Part shown: piece by piece, positions 33,624 through 45,315 of the stretch
Layout of the letters: each line of letters starts with the position of its first letter
How positions within the stretch are numbered: position 1 is the first letter of the stretch
DNA from: Tigriopus japonicus
Taxonomy: Eukaryota; Arthropoda; Copepoda; Harpacticoida; Harpacticidae
DNA length: 64,000 bases
Direction of reading: 5' to 3'
Assembly (NCBI GenBank): GCA_010645155.1
Contig: JAAGOF010000300.1
Location: 989,043 to 1,053,042, forward strand
Made by a program: the position numbers and the translations under genes
Notes under the pieces: model-generated
Databases searched by the model: none
The model's input: the letters and a program-made list of their open reading frames with translations, nothing else
What the model was told of the DNA's origin: nothing

Positions 33624-36531
33624 TTACTTAGCGCCGGGTTTGAGATTGGCCAGCTGTTTGACAAAGTGCATCTGTTCGGAGATGTCCACCATTGCTCCCG
33701 TTAAGCTGGGATCGAGCGGGAGTTTGTCGCCGGACAAAACCACGATCAACGTCATTTGCGGGTCAGTCCGGATTAAACCGAGAGTAATCATCAACTGAAA
33801 CGTCAATCAAAAGCCGTAAATCGGTGAGGACACCCTTTTGAAAGCTTTTAGGACTAATCGATCGAGTAACATACCGAGGGATCGAAGAAGGGGACCACGT
33901 GGTCGTACTCGGCCAATTCCTTGGCATGATTCCGCACCGCGGATACGAGACTCGGCCACAACTCGGTGGGCTTTTCCGGTTCGCTGAACACTAACGGGTA
34001 CAGGTCAAGTCCCACGGGACGACCCGCGGGACCTCCGAAAAGGTGCACCCCTTTGTAATCCGGTTCCAAAGTGGCGTCGAAGAGGTAGGTGATGAACGTG
34101 GTATTGAACCGCTTGGCCAATTGGCGAGTCCTAATCCATTCAAAATGAAATAAAGGGAAATGACGTAACAACATGATAATGGGTTTTGTATGATGATGGC
34201 ATGTCTGAATGCCCACGAGCGTGGGTGTTGGCGGATTTCTAATCTAATTCTCCCAAAATTGAAAGAACAAAAATCGATCATGACTAAGCACATCGATCGG
34301 ATTGATTTCAATCATAGGATGACGAACGATGCATCACTTACAATACCATATAATCCACGGTGGTTTTAGTGTCGTTTGCCGTGTTGAAGGCGGGCAACAC
34401 CATTTTGGAGGTAGTTTCGTTGAAGTACAAATTGGATTTGCCCACTAGCATGTGTCGGCATTTGAAAAACCATAGGAATAGCAATGGCTCCTCTTGACCC
34501 GTTTTCAGCAAGGATCCCACGAATCCGATTTTCTTCTGTTCTTTGCCTTGCTTGAGGTGAGTTTCCAATTGGGCCTGAGCGATTTTCATGCGACCACGCT
34601 CAGAGATGGCCGGCATAAATTGAAGGTGACTCGTGTGGTCTAAACCGCGAATTAATCCAGTCAGACAATTCATCTCCAGCTGAAAAACGTTCCGCAATTC
34701 GTCGTAAGCCTCATGGGGGAGGATATCTTCATAGACACTGAAATTTGACGTCAAAGAGGTGTGTCATCGACAATTTGTTTGGTTTAGAGTCAGTAATAAA
34801 GACGGCTAAACTATGATTTTTCCATTGTAGGGCCTAAAACGAGTTTTTAAGCATATAAAGCATATTTTGGTTTTTAAGCATATTTTGAGTATTTGTGACA
34901 TTTGAAAAAAAACCATTAATATGGCGACAAAAGCTGCAAAAACGCTTTAAATTGCCAAATCTTCATCAAAAAAAGCCTAACAAATTTGATCACGCATGTC
35001 TTTGGTTTAGTATTTGTTTCAAGTAACTGCGTTCATGCAAGCAATATGCCTAAGCAATCATCAAAATGTGTTTTATCAAACCAAAATGTCTCAATCATTC
35101 AATGTCTATTCAATCTAGCTTAGCTGTGAATTAAATTGTAACACTTTTGGGTCTCGTTGATGCTTCCTTTCTCTTAGGTTAATCGTATTTGATACGATTA
35201 AGCTAAGAAATTGATATTGCGATAGAAAAGCTGCCCTAAAAAATGAACCGTGCAAATAGACAAATGGTGCTTCTCTTATAGTCCCGTTATTTTTGGACTT
35301 TTTCCGGGTATTTGGGGCTTTTGAATGTATTTTTAGCACATTTTGAGCATGTTTTTAAGCATATTTTTTTGTTTTTTGAGCGTTTTATTTTGAGTATGTT
35401 TTGAGCAGTGTTTAACCACATTTTAGGGCCTAAAACAAATTTTTTAGAGCATCTTTTGGCCGTCTTTATTGACTCAGTACACCCTAGTTTAAAATTTCTT
35501 CTCATTCGCTGAAGGTATCTCCATATATACCAACAGTAACAGTTCTGGAAGTTTATGAAACGCATTCTACTCTTTATTCTGATAGGCCGTTTGTGTTAGA
35601 GCTAAATTTGATAGATCAGCTAGAATTCTAAGGGTTAATATCCATTGAAATTGGAGAGAGTTCATGCCCAATTACCTTCAATGAAAATAAATGCCATGGC
35701 TTTCAGCAAAGGAGGAATGCAATGAAAGTTTGAATATGGGTCCTTTTTCTTTGAACTTTTTCATTGGTCGAGGACCGAAGTGGTGGATTTCACTTACGAG
35801 CTAATGTGGTCCACCTCTCCCTTGAGCATTTCCAACGGAAGCACGGTGTGGGACGAATCGAGAGCCGTCATGCGCTCGTACAAACTCATGAGTTTGACTC
35901 GAGCCGCGGCCAGGCTGACCAGTTGGACCACTAGACTCTTCAAAAACTCGGCCTCCACCCCCAACGCACCCTCCAATTTCTTCAGATCGGTTTGGTAGCC
36001 TTCGTAGGTATGTTTCAATGTCTAATCAAGCGGACGGAGAGCATCGAAAACATGATTCTACGCCAATCTCGCCGTTCATTTCAAGGCAGACTCACATTCT
36101 TGTTTAAAAATCCCTTGGGGGCCAGAAATGCCAAGGAAGCATACTGCCGTTCCGAGGCGGCCAAACGCGACAAGATCTGATAAAAACTGGACCAAGGCGC
36201 CGATTTCCGCAACTCTCGTCCGCGATCCTAGAGATGGAAGAGCTCTCTCCAATGAGCACGCATTGCAGAAGCCGAGGCCAACACAAAGTAAGACAGGGGT
36301 GGTTCTTTTGTAGCTCACCGCGGCTTTTTTGGCTTCGTCATGGTTGAAACGCAGGATGAATCGTCCATAATCGCGCATCACTTGCACGGTTTGCTCCCGA
36401 AAAGCGGATTCAGAGTCGTGGTGGGGCGGATCGCTCCGGGACGGAGGCGTGGCACCGGATCCACCCACCGTGGGCGGAGCATCAACCCCGGTGGCAGCAC
36501 TAGGAGAGCCCAAGCCGAAGAATGAGGCCAT
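33624..36531 (-). CDS. KICS2: KICSTOR subunit 2 (C12orf66 homologue)
   Basis: Six exons: 36531-36319, 36227-36096, 36021-35798, 34737-34342, 34130-33875 and 33794-33624, all in phase, giving 463 aa (human 445). Seen matches in order: SSFYQILSRLAASERQYASL to human [20 protein letters not shown]; a helix ending LYERMTAL to FYEKMYTL; VFQLEMNCL to SFQLEVDVL; LFLWFFKCRHMLVGKSNLYF to the [20 protein letters not shown] block; and the final ANLKPGAK to ASLKPGAK. Known role: with KPTN, ITFG2 and SZT2 it forms KICSTOR, which tethers GATOR1 to lysosomes so that mTORC1 senses nutrients. The N-terminal 35 residues are a Gly/Ser/Pro-rich lineage-specific extension. An ATG 23 codons further upstream is in frame, but the later one fits an exon start better. 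Confidence 0.92.
34787..35477. mobile_element. Non-autonomous DNA element in KICS2 intron 3
   Basis: AGTCAGTAATAAAGACGG on the left pairs with CCGTCTTTATTGACTCAGT on the right. Inside each end is TAGGGCCTAAAAC in inverted arrangement. The roughly 690-bp interior is rich in TTTTAAGCATATTTTG repeats. No transposase frame is visible. Confidence 0.65.
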
Positions 36532-37439
36532 GACGATCCGTATGGTCTGACCAAGGAAACCTAGAGACGCTTCCGGACGTATTGAGGTCAAATGGGTCAA
36601 ATGCGTCTGACAAGTGAAAAGAGGATAGGAGCATGCAAGTCAGCGGACAGGGTTGCTCTGGCAAAATAGCATATTTTACAAACACCAACTTTTATTTCTG
36701 TTTTTGAACTTACAACCAGAGGCAATTATTAGATCAGCCGGATTTGCCCCAAAAGTTCGAAACTTGTTGCTATTTTGTGAAAGACAACATTTTAAATTTT
36801 AATTTCTATTTAAATTTCTATTCAAAATTTTAATTTTCTATTCCTGGTAATTGCACGCATTTGCTATCACATGTTTGATGTTTGGAAAAGAACGAAGCTC
36901 TACGGCTTTCCGATCTGTTAAAATATTTTGATGGAAAAATTCGAAAAATTCTGGAAAAAGTCCTCATTTCACAAAACGAAAAAAACGATGGAATTTCATT
37001 TTACCAAGGGCCTTCTTTGGAAAAATGTCGAGTGACAAAAAAATTCCTTATAGCAAAAGTGCCGCCGATTAGGAATTGCATGACGATTGAAGTCGCATAA
37101 GATTTAAAATTACCAATAGTTTCGAGAATACAGCTAATTGAATTGAGAATCGCTTTTCTGAGCAACATATCCCCCAATATCTTCGCTCAATTTTGTTGAA
37201 AACACATGGCGGATGAACGGAAATTTTTGTTGGACGAGTTACAGCTGTTGAAGAGCAAAGGTTGCTCGTTAAAACTTGATATTTCCGAAGATTATTAACT
37301 AAGTTGTGCCCAAACGAATAAATTTCCCTTCGTTCCAAAGTTGTGTTCGTTTTGAAATGTTGCGATTAAGTAATGTGAAGTTAACGTACAGAATCATGCC
37401 TCTGGTCTGACGGGTTATTCTTGACAGGCCCTGACCTCA
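36532..37439. other. Intergenic upstream of KICS2
   Basis: AT-rich, no gene recognised. Confidence 0.4.
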
Positions 37440-37590
37440 GGGTGGGCATTTGATTTTTGGACATTTTGTCCACCCCTGTCCAAAAGGTGTCCAAAAGTGT
37501 CCAAAAATAAGGCTGTCCAAAAATAGGAGTGTCCAAAAGTGTCCAAAAATAAGGCTGTCCAAAAATAGGAGTGTCCAAAAGTGTCCAAAA
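37440..37590. repeat. GTCCAAAA-type tandem repeat
   Basis: Irregular repeats of TGTCCAAAAGTGTCCAAAAA with AGGCTGTCC and TAGGAG spacers. This is the reverse complement of the unit in the minisatellite at 38491. Confidence 0.85.
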
Positions 37591-38490
37591 ATAGTAATTT
37601 GAAAAATAATGGTTAAAAACATTTATAGAATAACATTCTACAAACTTTTTCTCCAAAATAAACGTCACTTGACGAAATCTAAGCAAGAATAAGTCAATTC
37701 AGCATAAGAAACTTACACTTAATACATTAAATGAGCCAATAACTTGAGGGCCAAACTGGACATTTGAACTTTGCACTCTTTTCATTTGACCACCGAGCAT
37801 CGTCCAAAATGTGGGAAAGAATGATCGACTGAAGGAATGAACGAACAAACGAATGTGAGACTGGGACTACTAATAACACGCTCACACCACACTTCATGTT
37901 AAACATAGTATGCTAGTACATTTTAAGGCTAATTGTGTCTTGATTTGTGACAAGAGAAGGTTACTTAGTATTTTGATTTATATTCCAAAGTTTATCATTG
38001 TTGCAAGTGTTTCCCATCCAAGAGGCAAGAAGTCTTTTGACCTGACTGTCCAAAAAATGTTAACTATAATAAAGGACACTCAAACTGATATCAGATTGCA
38101 ATGTGGGTATTATAATGCTTTTGCCAAAGAATTAAAGCAGTGTTGTTTTACTATTAAAAAAGACAAGACTCTTGTTTACAGATGAGGAAATAAAATGTAA
38201 ATCTTGAAACATTTTGAACAGTTACACACATTTTACCATATTGTATAAACAAAACATTTATTTTTTTAACAAGTTATCATGGCAAAGTTTATTTCTCCAA
38301 GTAATGTTCCCATTAATAGAACTATTTTTGTTTAAGTACACAACCATGCATTCTTTAGAATTCAATTACTTATGTAGTGTAACTGGTTTTTCGTCTGATT
38401 TGTACAACTTTCTTTTACGTTTGTTGGACTTTTGGACACTTAAGGTATGGACATCTTTTGGGGATTTTTGGACACCCTCTGGGTATTTTT

Positions 38491-38620
38491 GGACACTTTT
38501 GGACACTTTTGGACACTTTTGGACACTTTTGGACACTTTTGGACACTTTTGGACACTTTTGGACACTTTTGGACACTTTTGGACACTTTTGGACACTTTT
38601 GGACACTTTTGGACACTTGG
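38491..38620. repeat. 10-bp minisatellite GGACACTTTT
   Basis: Twelve perfect head-to-tail copies of GGACACTTTT plus a partial thirteenth, followed by GGGTGTCCAAAATG. Long open frames across it on both strands are artefacts of a repeat without stops. Confidence 0.95.
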
Positions 38621-40359
38621 GTGTCCAAAATGCTCTCGATGTCGAAAAATGCCCACCCTGCCTGACCTATTGGGGCATTTGGAGGCTGAACATGTGACCA
38701 TTGCTTCAACCCTACAAACGAACTTGTTTGGGTACAACTGCTTGGAAAACGTCACAACCAAAGGTCAGCTGGGGCCTGAAAATTGTCCAACAAATCGTTA
38801 GCCGAGTCTGGCTGAATGTCGCAATCAGGATGTCTTTGGAGTTATCTGAGGACCAACCAACCGGAGGTTTTGGGCTGCCTGTCGAGTCCTGGACACGCTC
38901 TCACCATGGGAACCCGCTGCTTTCATCGACAAACCTGTTTATGTTTTGATATGCTCACAATAAAACCTCGATTCCAGGTTTGGCAGTCCAAGACTAAACC
39001 TCAGCCCACGTGTACGAATATTATCACTATCTAGACTATTGCTAAAGGGTAAGAAATATGGTCATAATTGTCTATTATATATCAGCCAGATTAGCTAAGG
39101 AAAAATCGCGACACTGAACATGCCCACTCTGGAACTCTGTGGTTGAAAATATCCCTAGCTGGTTTCCAAGAAATATTTAGATATACTACGACATACTGGG
39201 CTGATTTGTACTGATGTGTTTCAAGTTGGATTTTCGACAGAGTTTTGCCACTTTAGTTTTTAGGGTCAAAAAGCTGACCACAACTAACCTTTTCAACAGG
39301 CAATAGACCTTATGTCCCATAAAATATTGCAGCGCTGCAAACTCGAAATCCATGTTTATAAAATCAAACTAGTTTCAGTGTTGCCAAATTGGTCCCTGTT
39401 GAAGTTTTTTTTCCAAAAAGTTCTATACAACCTGCCCTTTAAACAGCGATGAACTTCTGAGTCAAAAATGGCAGCACTTCCAGTTCGAAACACGTCACTT
39501 TGGCAAATGTTTCATCTTGTGGGACAAATCACAGGTTGCTGTTTCAAGGCATTCAGCCACAGCTATTGGGGTTTGTCGAAACACAAATGGTGTGTTACAG
39601 CTCAATCTTTTTGTACATACTGAGCTATGAATATCCAACGATTTTTCACTCAACCTTTTCTAATTGTTATGCTGCTAGTTGTCCTTCAAAACACAGCAGT
39701 ATGTTGCAGCTAGAGATATCTGTGCTTGGTTTTGTGGTTCATAGATCGTTTTTAAATCAATAGGTAGTGTTCAACCTACCCAGCTTTGTCTTCATGTCCT
39801 AGATATGAATAAGCACAAGCTGAATATTTACATGAAAACCTGTTTTGGTAGAATTTTGAGCAAAAACTGTCGAGGTTTTCATTTGTCTTGACACATTTCA
39901 AAATGTTCCTGTACTTTTGTCTACTCAACAGTTGACAACCAATGACGAATATTTTATGGTTACACTCTCTAGCGTTTAATAGAACTCCATGATTCAGTTC
40001 CATGCACTCCAAAATACAGATCAGAGGTTTGCAGCGAAATTTACGATTCGAACCACTCAAACCTCTGCAAAGTTTAATTTTACCATATGAGTGTAATAGA
40101 GACGTGCCAAGATTTGTAGGATTTGCTTTTCCATTTCCTTGCGGATATGTTATTACCACTACAGGGAATGCAGTTTTCTGCCAACAAAGAAAACAAAAAT
40201 ATAATCTATGCAATTAACATTTATATGAAATTTGATCTGCCAACGAGTTTCTTTTGGCAAGGAAAAGTTAAATTATCAACATTTTTGGAAATATTAACCT
40301 TTTAACTAACCATTTTTTTGATAAAACACTTTTGTTGATAGTTGATGTTGTTGATAGGG
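38621..40359. other. Repeat-poor intergenic region
   Basis: No gene recognised. ORFs here are short and lack coding character. Confidence 0.4.
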
Positions 40360-40470
40360 GGAGGAAAAGTGGTCAAGTGGATAAGGCACTTTCATGTTAT
40401 GAGATAGGTTGCCAGTTCAAATCTCCTCCCTGGCCTGTCTCCGAAAGATAAGCCCTTTTTTAATGACCAC
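40360..40470 (+). mobile_element. tRNA-derived SINE-like repeat
   Basis: GTGGTCAAGTGGATAAGGCA resembles an A box, and AGTTCAAATCT a B box, spaced as in a tRNA. They are flanked by GGGGAGGAAA and TCCTCCCT. It continues into non-tRNA sequence, so a SINE rather than a working tRNA. Confidence 0.55.
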
Positions 40471-40699
40471 AAAAGGCAGATCTCAACTGAAAAAGGACAT
40501 CACAGCTAAATGGAACGACACCACGGGGAATGAGATGGGAAGATTTGACATGACGCTTCGAATGGCGGCCAACACAAGAACACATGATATTTCCACTTTC
40601 AACGCACATAAACATAAAATTTTACTACTGATAGCAACTGTCGCATTAAACAAAATTTTGAAAAAGAAATCATGATTAATCAGTAAAACAATCTATTTT

Positions 40700-42210
40700 T
40701 CGGTAATAGTGAAGATGTGAGGTCCGGACGAAAGAACAACAAAGCATCGTTGCCAGAAGTTTTCAAACCAAATATGCCCAAAAACATCAAGAAAAAGGCC
40801 GGATGTGGCTTGACAGAAACAAATTGTGCAATGCCATGATTGTTACTTGAGTTAACAAATCTGGAAATCAAAAGTAATGATTGAAAACCATTCAAATGTT
40901 CTAGAAGGTTATGACACCAAGTGCCTGATAGTTAATTGTGAGGTTTGCCGTCAAAATGATACGGGATAACCAAAACCAAAAGTTGAAAAGATGTCGCCCG
41001 TCCCCCCTCTGTACCCCCCCCCCCCTTCTTGCATTATTATCTATTAATTTATTTCTGTTATTTTATTACAAAATGGTGACCGAGTTATGTATCCTCTTGG
41101 ATTTTCGGAACACCACAAAAAGGGAAGACCAGTCAAACATCATACTTAAAATGGTTGTACTTAACTCGATTTCCTTTTTGAAATACATCTATCTAGAAAT
41201 ACTAAAAGGCAGAGATTGGCATTCAAATCTATGATTGCCCGACCCAGCACGGACTGTCTGTGACGTCATTCATCATGCGGGAAGCCGAAGTTCATGATTA
41301 AAGGAACCTTTTCTTCTAAGAAATACATCTACACTATTTCGCTCACTTGATAGGGCAGTTTGGTTATTGAAAATCCTCAAGTCTGCTGGAAATGTGTCTA
41401 AGGTATTTACCCGATATGCAAAAAGTGAATTTCAACTAGTGTGGAGTTTAAACAGGGGCCAATTAATTCACATGATCGGGTGATTGACAGCAAAATCTTA
41501 GTGATGTGGAATCTGGGCTTGCGCAAGTTTTTTTTACGGGAGGTTGCAAGGTAGGGTTACCGCTTGGAGAATGGGTGCTTTGCTCTTGTCTATGAGCAAA
41601 CAGGAATGTAAGTTTGAGTTGCAACCCTGCTCAGAAGTCACTAAAGTCAGGGATGCCTTGCCCTTTTGGTGATCCTGAAAGAAAAAACGGGTTTATGAAG
41701 ACTGGTAAACAGAGGGGAATATGATTTCACATAGGTAAATTGGCAACCCCCGCACCAAGTCAGATCACTACAAAATCAACAAAGAAGAAGTACTGTGGGT
41801 TGTTATTGAACTTCCTTAGAATTAGCTCAATGTTCAACTGAATGCTATTGACCAATCACCAGCATGAATTCTCGGCACCGTGTGTTAGCCTACGAGTGCC
41901 AGTCTCTGATATAGGGTCCCTACATCTATCTATCTATCTATTTACCCCAAGGGAATGAATGTGAGATTTAAAATACTCATTTACAATCCAGAATCTGGAA
42001 ATTGAGCATCTGGTGATCAAAAATTTTCGTTAGGGCAATAGCTAAACATGTTTTTCTTTCTGTTTTGAAACAAAAGATGAGTTAAAGGAGAAGACGTATT
42101 TTCCCTGACATTTGCCATTTTACAAATCGGAACTATTGATTTGGAAATATCTGGCAACGCTGCTTTGTTGTTCTTTCGTCCGGACCTCACATTTGCACCT
42201 TTACCTTTTT
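40700..42210. mobile_element. About 1.5-kb DNA element with inverted ends
   Basis: GATGTGAGGTCCGGACGAAA with GAACAACAAAGCA near 40711 is returned inverted near 42156-42191 (TTCGTCCGGACCTCACAT). The arms are about 55 bp. The interior has a run of about 14 C near 41017 and a TCTA microsatellite (41926-41941). No transposase is recognisable. Confidence 0.7.
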
Positions 42211-42679
42211 TCTTTTACTTAAAACTTCCGCTCACTCGTCATTTTAAACTCTCCCCTTGGAAAGCTTTAAAGGCCAATGGCGACACTATTCGGTTGATTC
42301 CGGACAGCAGAAAATATTTTCAAAAAGATAAAAAAATAGCAAATGATGAGTGAAAGCACGATATCGAATCAATATTTACCACCAAAACCATCCAATTCGT
42401 CCTCAAATTTAGATAAAGGATAGTTGAATGCAAACTAACGTCTTTCCTTTACTAGAAAGAAATTGGTTGTAAATTCCAAAAACAAGAATTTGTTGACCCT
42501 GATGATTTGATTGTTATTGTTTTGTTTTTGAGCATGGAGTTGAACAGCTGATCCCAGTGTCTTGGTCTTCCTCCTTCATTCCTCCTTCTTCGCTTGAAAC
42601 GGCTGAAGGTCAAGTGATCGTCTTAGGGGTGGTTGTGAATCCAGGAGGCCTTTCTTACGGGTTGTCGGTCACCTGCGTC
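42211..42679. other. 5' flank of the STMP1-POP5-NDUFAF5 cluster
   Basis: The frame of STMP1 stays open upstream to 42557 but lacks family similarity. Promoter or 5' UTR exons are expected here. The right end of the 40.7-42.2 kb element lies within 480 bp of the start codon. Confidence 0.4.
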
Positions 42680-42832
42680 ATGTCCTTGTTCAATTTCATG
42701 ACGGGCTTTCTCACCGGAATGTACGCGGGTCTGTATGCGGCCAAGAACTATGACGTGCCCAACGTGCCCGAACCCATGGAAATTGTCGACAAAGTCAAAC
42801 GATTCCTCAATGAACACAAAAAAGACGATTAG
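42680..42832 (+). CDS. STMP1: Short transmembrane mitochondrial protein 1
   Basis: A 50-codon frame (human 47). The N-terminal hydrophobic segment FNFMTGFLTGMYAGLY is followed by AAKNYDVPNV, which matches the conserved AQNYDIPNL of vertebrate STMP1, then an amphipathic Lys-rich tail ending EHKKDD. Known role: a mitochondrial inner-membrane micropeptide linked to respiratory complexes. The ATG at 42680 is chosen because the family starts right before the membrane segment; upstream in-frame sequence is not conserved. No AATAAA was found in the 105 bp before POP5. Confidence 0.88.
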   Translation: MSLFNFMTGFLTGMYAGLYAAKNYDVPNVPEPMEIVDKVKRFLNEHKKDD

Positions 42833-42937
42833 TCCCACCATATCGATTCCGCTGCACTTTTAGTCTTCTCTTTACTGGTGGCACGTAAAAGCGGCCTCCT
42901 CCTTTCGTTCGTTCCTTCCTTCCTTGCTTGCTTTATC

Positions 42938-43543
42938 ATGGTGCGGGTCAAGAAACGCTATTTTGTGATCCAATTCGAACGCGAGCGACAAATCGTCGAA
43001 CGCGGGCTCAAACGGGGCGCCTCGCGTTTTTCGACCGATCAGCCGCCGCTTCAATGTCAGGACGCCCACCTCAACGAAACGCTCAAACGGGTGGTTCAAG
43101 AGTTGTTCGGTGATCAAGGCCGAGCCGCCGTGTCGGCTTCGGGATTGCGCGCCGTCTATTCCAATCCGGCTACGGGGTTAACGTTAGTCAGCGTCCGCCA
43201 CGGTCCGCATCGGTTTTTGGCCGCAGCTTTGCCTTGGATCACGCGGCTTAAGCACGAACGCGTCGTCCCGCGATTGATCTACACCGGGGCCACCTTACGC
43301 AATTGCTATCGGGTGAGTTAACCACGCCGAGTTCAGTGAGCGGATGCGCTAATTCTCATGATTATCGTTTTTGGCCTATTTTAGCGTATGGAGGCCTTCC
43401 AATTGAACGTTTTAACGCAAGCCTTGTTGGAATTGCGTGGTCCGGATGATGTCGCGGCTCACGAGACTTTAAGATCACGTCTCATGGCCATTAAAAAACA
43501 TCCAGAAATGCCTGGCCCTCTTGAACGCTCGTCCAATGCTTGA
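42938..43543 (+). CDS. POP5: RNase P/MRP protein subunit POP5
   Basis: Two exons: 42938-43312 (donor CGG|GTGAGT) and 43385-43543, giving 177 aa (human 163). It starts MVRVKKRY, matching human MVRFKHRY. Downstream, FGDQGRAAVSASGLRAVYSN fits the FGAAACSIGFAVRYLN strand region, and ALPWITRL and TGATLRNCYR match ALPFITYL and VGGTIRTCQKF. Known role: protein subunit of nuclear RNase P and RNase MRP, which mature tRNA and rRNA. An AATAAA lies 41 nt after the stop. Confidence 0.92.
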
Positions 43544-43583
43544 TCATAACCTGATATAGTAACATCCCACTTTCATTAACGTG

Positions 43584-43589
43584 AATAAA
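43584..43589 (+). promoter_or_regulatory. Poly(A) signal of POP5
   Basis: AATAAA 41 nt after the POP5 stop and 74 nt before the NDUFAF5 acceptor. Confidence 0.7.
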
Positions 43590-43639
43590 CGACTCATCCC
43601 CGTTGCTCAAGTTAAGGCCCGGTTCACATTGCCCCAATC

Positions 43640-43663
43640 CTATCCTATTATTTTCAATTCCAG
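43640..43663 (+). promoter_or_regulatory. 3' splice acceptor before the NDUFAF5 ATG
   Basis: TCCTATTATTTTCAATTCCAG directly precedes ACCATG. With POP5 cleavage only about 50 nt upstream there is little room for a 5' exon, so this is a candidate trans-splice site. Confidence 0.65.
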
Positions 43664-43666
43664 ACC

Positions 43667-45010
43667 ATGCTGGCTCAATCCAGCTTCGTTCGTCTCATCG
43701 TCCCGCGTTCTGCTCAACCCTTTTACCCCTCGATGGGCTTGCATTTGGGGCCAATTCAGAATGCCACGCTCAAAGAGAACGTCATGAACGTATTTGACCG
43801 ACAGGCCAAACTCTTTCAGAGAGAAAGAGCCGCACAAGTAGGAGGACTGCCAAAGAAAACCTAATAAAGTCATTCAATACTTATCTTGGTCTCGTAGAAT
43901 CCCAAAGTGGATGATTTCGATTTTCTCAAGGAGGAAATGGGCTATCGATTGGCAGATCGAGTCCTGGATATCAAGCGAGACATGAACGTCTGCGTTGATA
44001 TCGGCAGTGGACGGGGATTCGTAACCCGACATCTTACCGGTCATTCGATTAAGAAATTGTTCGCCATCGAAATGTCGCCTTCTATGCTAAACAATTGCGT
44101 ATTACCGCGACCGGAAGAGGTACGATTGCGTCGGCATTCCTTGACTAGATGGGTTCATAAAAAAGGATAATGGGGAAAATATTCTTCCAGGGCATTGCCT
44201 CAGAAAAGATTTTATTAAACGAAGATGACGGTGTCTTACCTTTCGCGGACAATAGCGTTGACGTGGTGACGAGTAGTTTAAGTATGCATTGGGTCAATAA
44301 TCTTCCCGGGTTGTTCAAGGAAGTCAATCGCATTCTGAAGAATGATGGGGTTTTTATTGGTTCCATGTTCGGGGGAGAAACCCTCTTCGAGCTTAGGTGA
44401 GATCATAATTTTAAGAGGGAATGCGTATACACTACACCACTACGTGCACACATTTTTGCTGGTAACATCAAATATACCATCCTCTCAAGATGTTCGCTCC
44501 AACTGGCGGAATTGGAACGTGATGGCGGCCTTTCTTCACATATTTCGCCATTTGTTGAGGTGCAAGATCTTGGCAATCTTCTTAATCGTTGCCAATTTCG
44601 AATGCTCACCATCGATAGCGACGAGATCAAAGTTGCTTTCCCTTCCATTTTTGAACTTATGCGAGATCTAAAAGGGATGGCAGAAAACAATGCATCTTGG
44701 ACCCGAAAACTTCATTTAAATAGAGACACGTGAGCACGACTTCACAGGATCCACATAATATGACTTGGCTGAACCATCACTAATGTTTTTCAGATTGATT
44801 TCGACGGCGGCCATTTATAAAGAACTCTACAGGAATGAAGACGATACCATTCCAGCCACGTTTCAAATTTTCTATTGGATTGGATGGAAACCTGACGCCT
44901 CGCAGCCCATTCCATTGACTCCGCAAAAGTCGGAGATTTCGCTCAAAGATCTGCCAAATCTGGAAGAAGCTCTTCAAAAGCGAGATAAAGATGGGGGAAA
45001 AAAATCCTAA
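43667..45010 (+). CDS. NDUFAF5: Complex I assembly factor 5, arginine hydroxylase
   Basis: Five exons: 43667-43837, 43898-44119, 44191-44396, 44490-44729 and 44794-45010, all in phase, giving 351 aa (human 345). Residues 1-35 form a basic, hydrophobic presequence expected to target mitochondria. [17 protein letters not shown] matches human MNIFDRDLKRKQKNWAA. The methyltransferase-fold motif VDIGSGRGF is at about 90-98. Later blocks [30 protein letters not shown] and [21 protein letters not shown] are highly conserved. Known role: hydroxylates an arginine of NDUFS7 during early complex I assembly in the matrix. An AATAAA follows at about 45017. Confidence 0.96.
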
Positions 45011-45103
45011 TTTTGAATAAAAATAATGATAACATTAATAAGAAAAAATCAATATGATGCTGTTGGCTATATAATTCGATTGAGTATGTCTAACTGACCT
45101 TTA

Positions 45104-45109
45104 TTTTGA
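45104..45109 (-). promoter_or_regulatory. Possible poly(A) signal of the 45.3-kb ORF
   Basis: AATAAA on the minus strand, about 210 nt beyond the stop at 45316. Confidence 0.4.
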
Positions 45110-45315
45110 ACTTTTTCGTTTCGTATGACAATATTTCCAGGGGCTAAGGTGACATGTAATTGAAGCAATTTTCGATTGGGGGAGGTGGTCAATGAAAATG
45201 ATTGAACTGTTTTGCTTCAAGGCATCACAGGCAGAAATGGGAGGAAGACTCATTGATTGAGAGACATAACACGAGGTTCGGAAGTTCATCACAATCCAAA
45301 GAAGGATTTCATTCA

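Noticed and set aside
37910..38185. 91-aa plus frame as a gene
   Set aside because: No ATG start fits, and no recognisable family or splice context; possibly a transposase remnant but unsupported.
38214..38801. 195-aa open frame and several long antisense frames over 38.2-38.8 kb
   Set aside because: They run through the GGACACTTTT array, whose 10-bp unit has no stop in most frames; the protein is a repeat artefact.
40365..40440. tRNA gene on the plus strand
   Set aside because: Same reason: promoter boxes without a proper cloverleaf.
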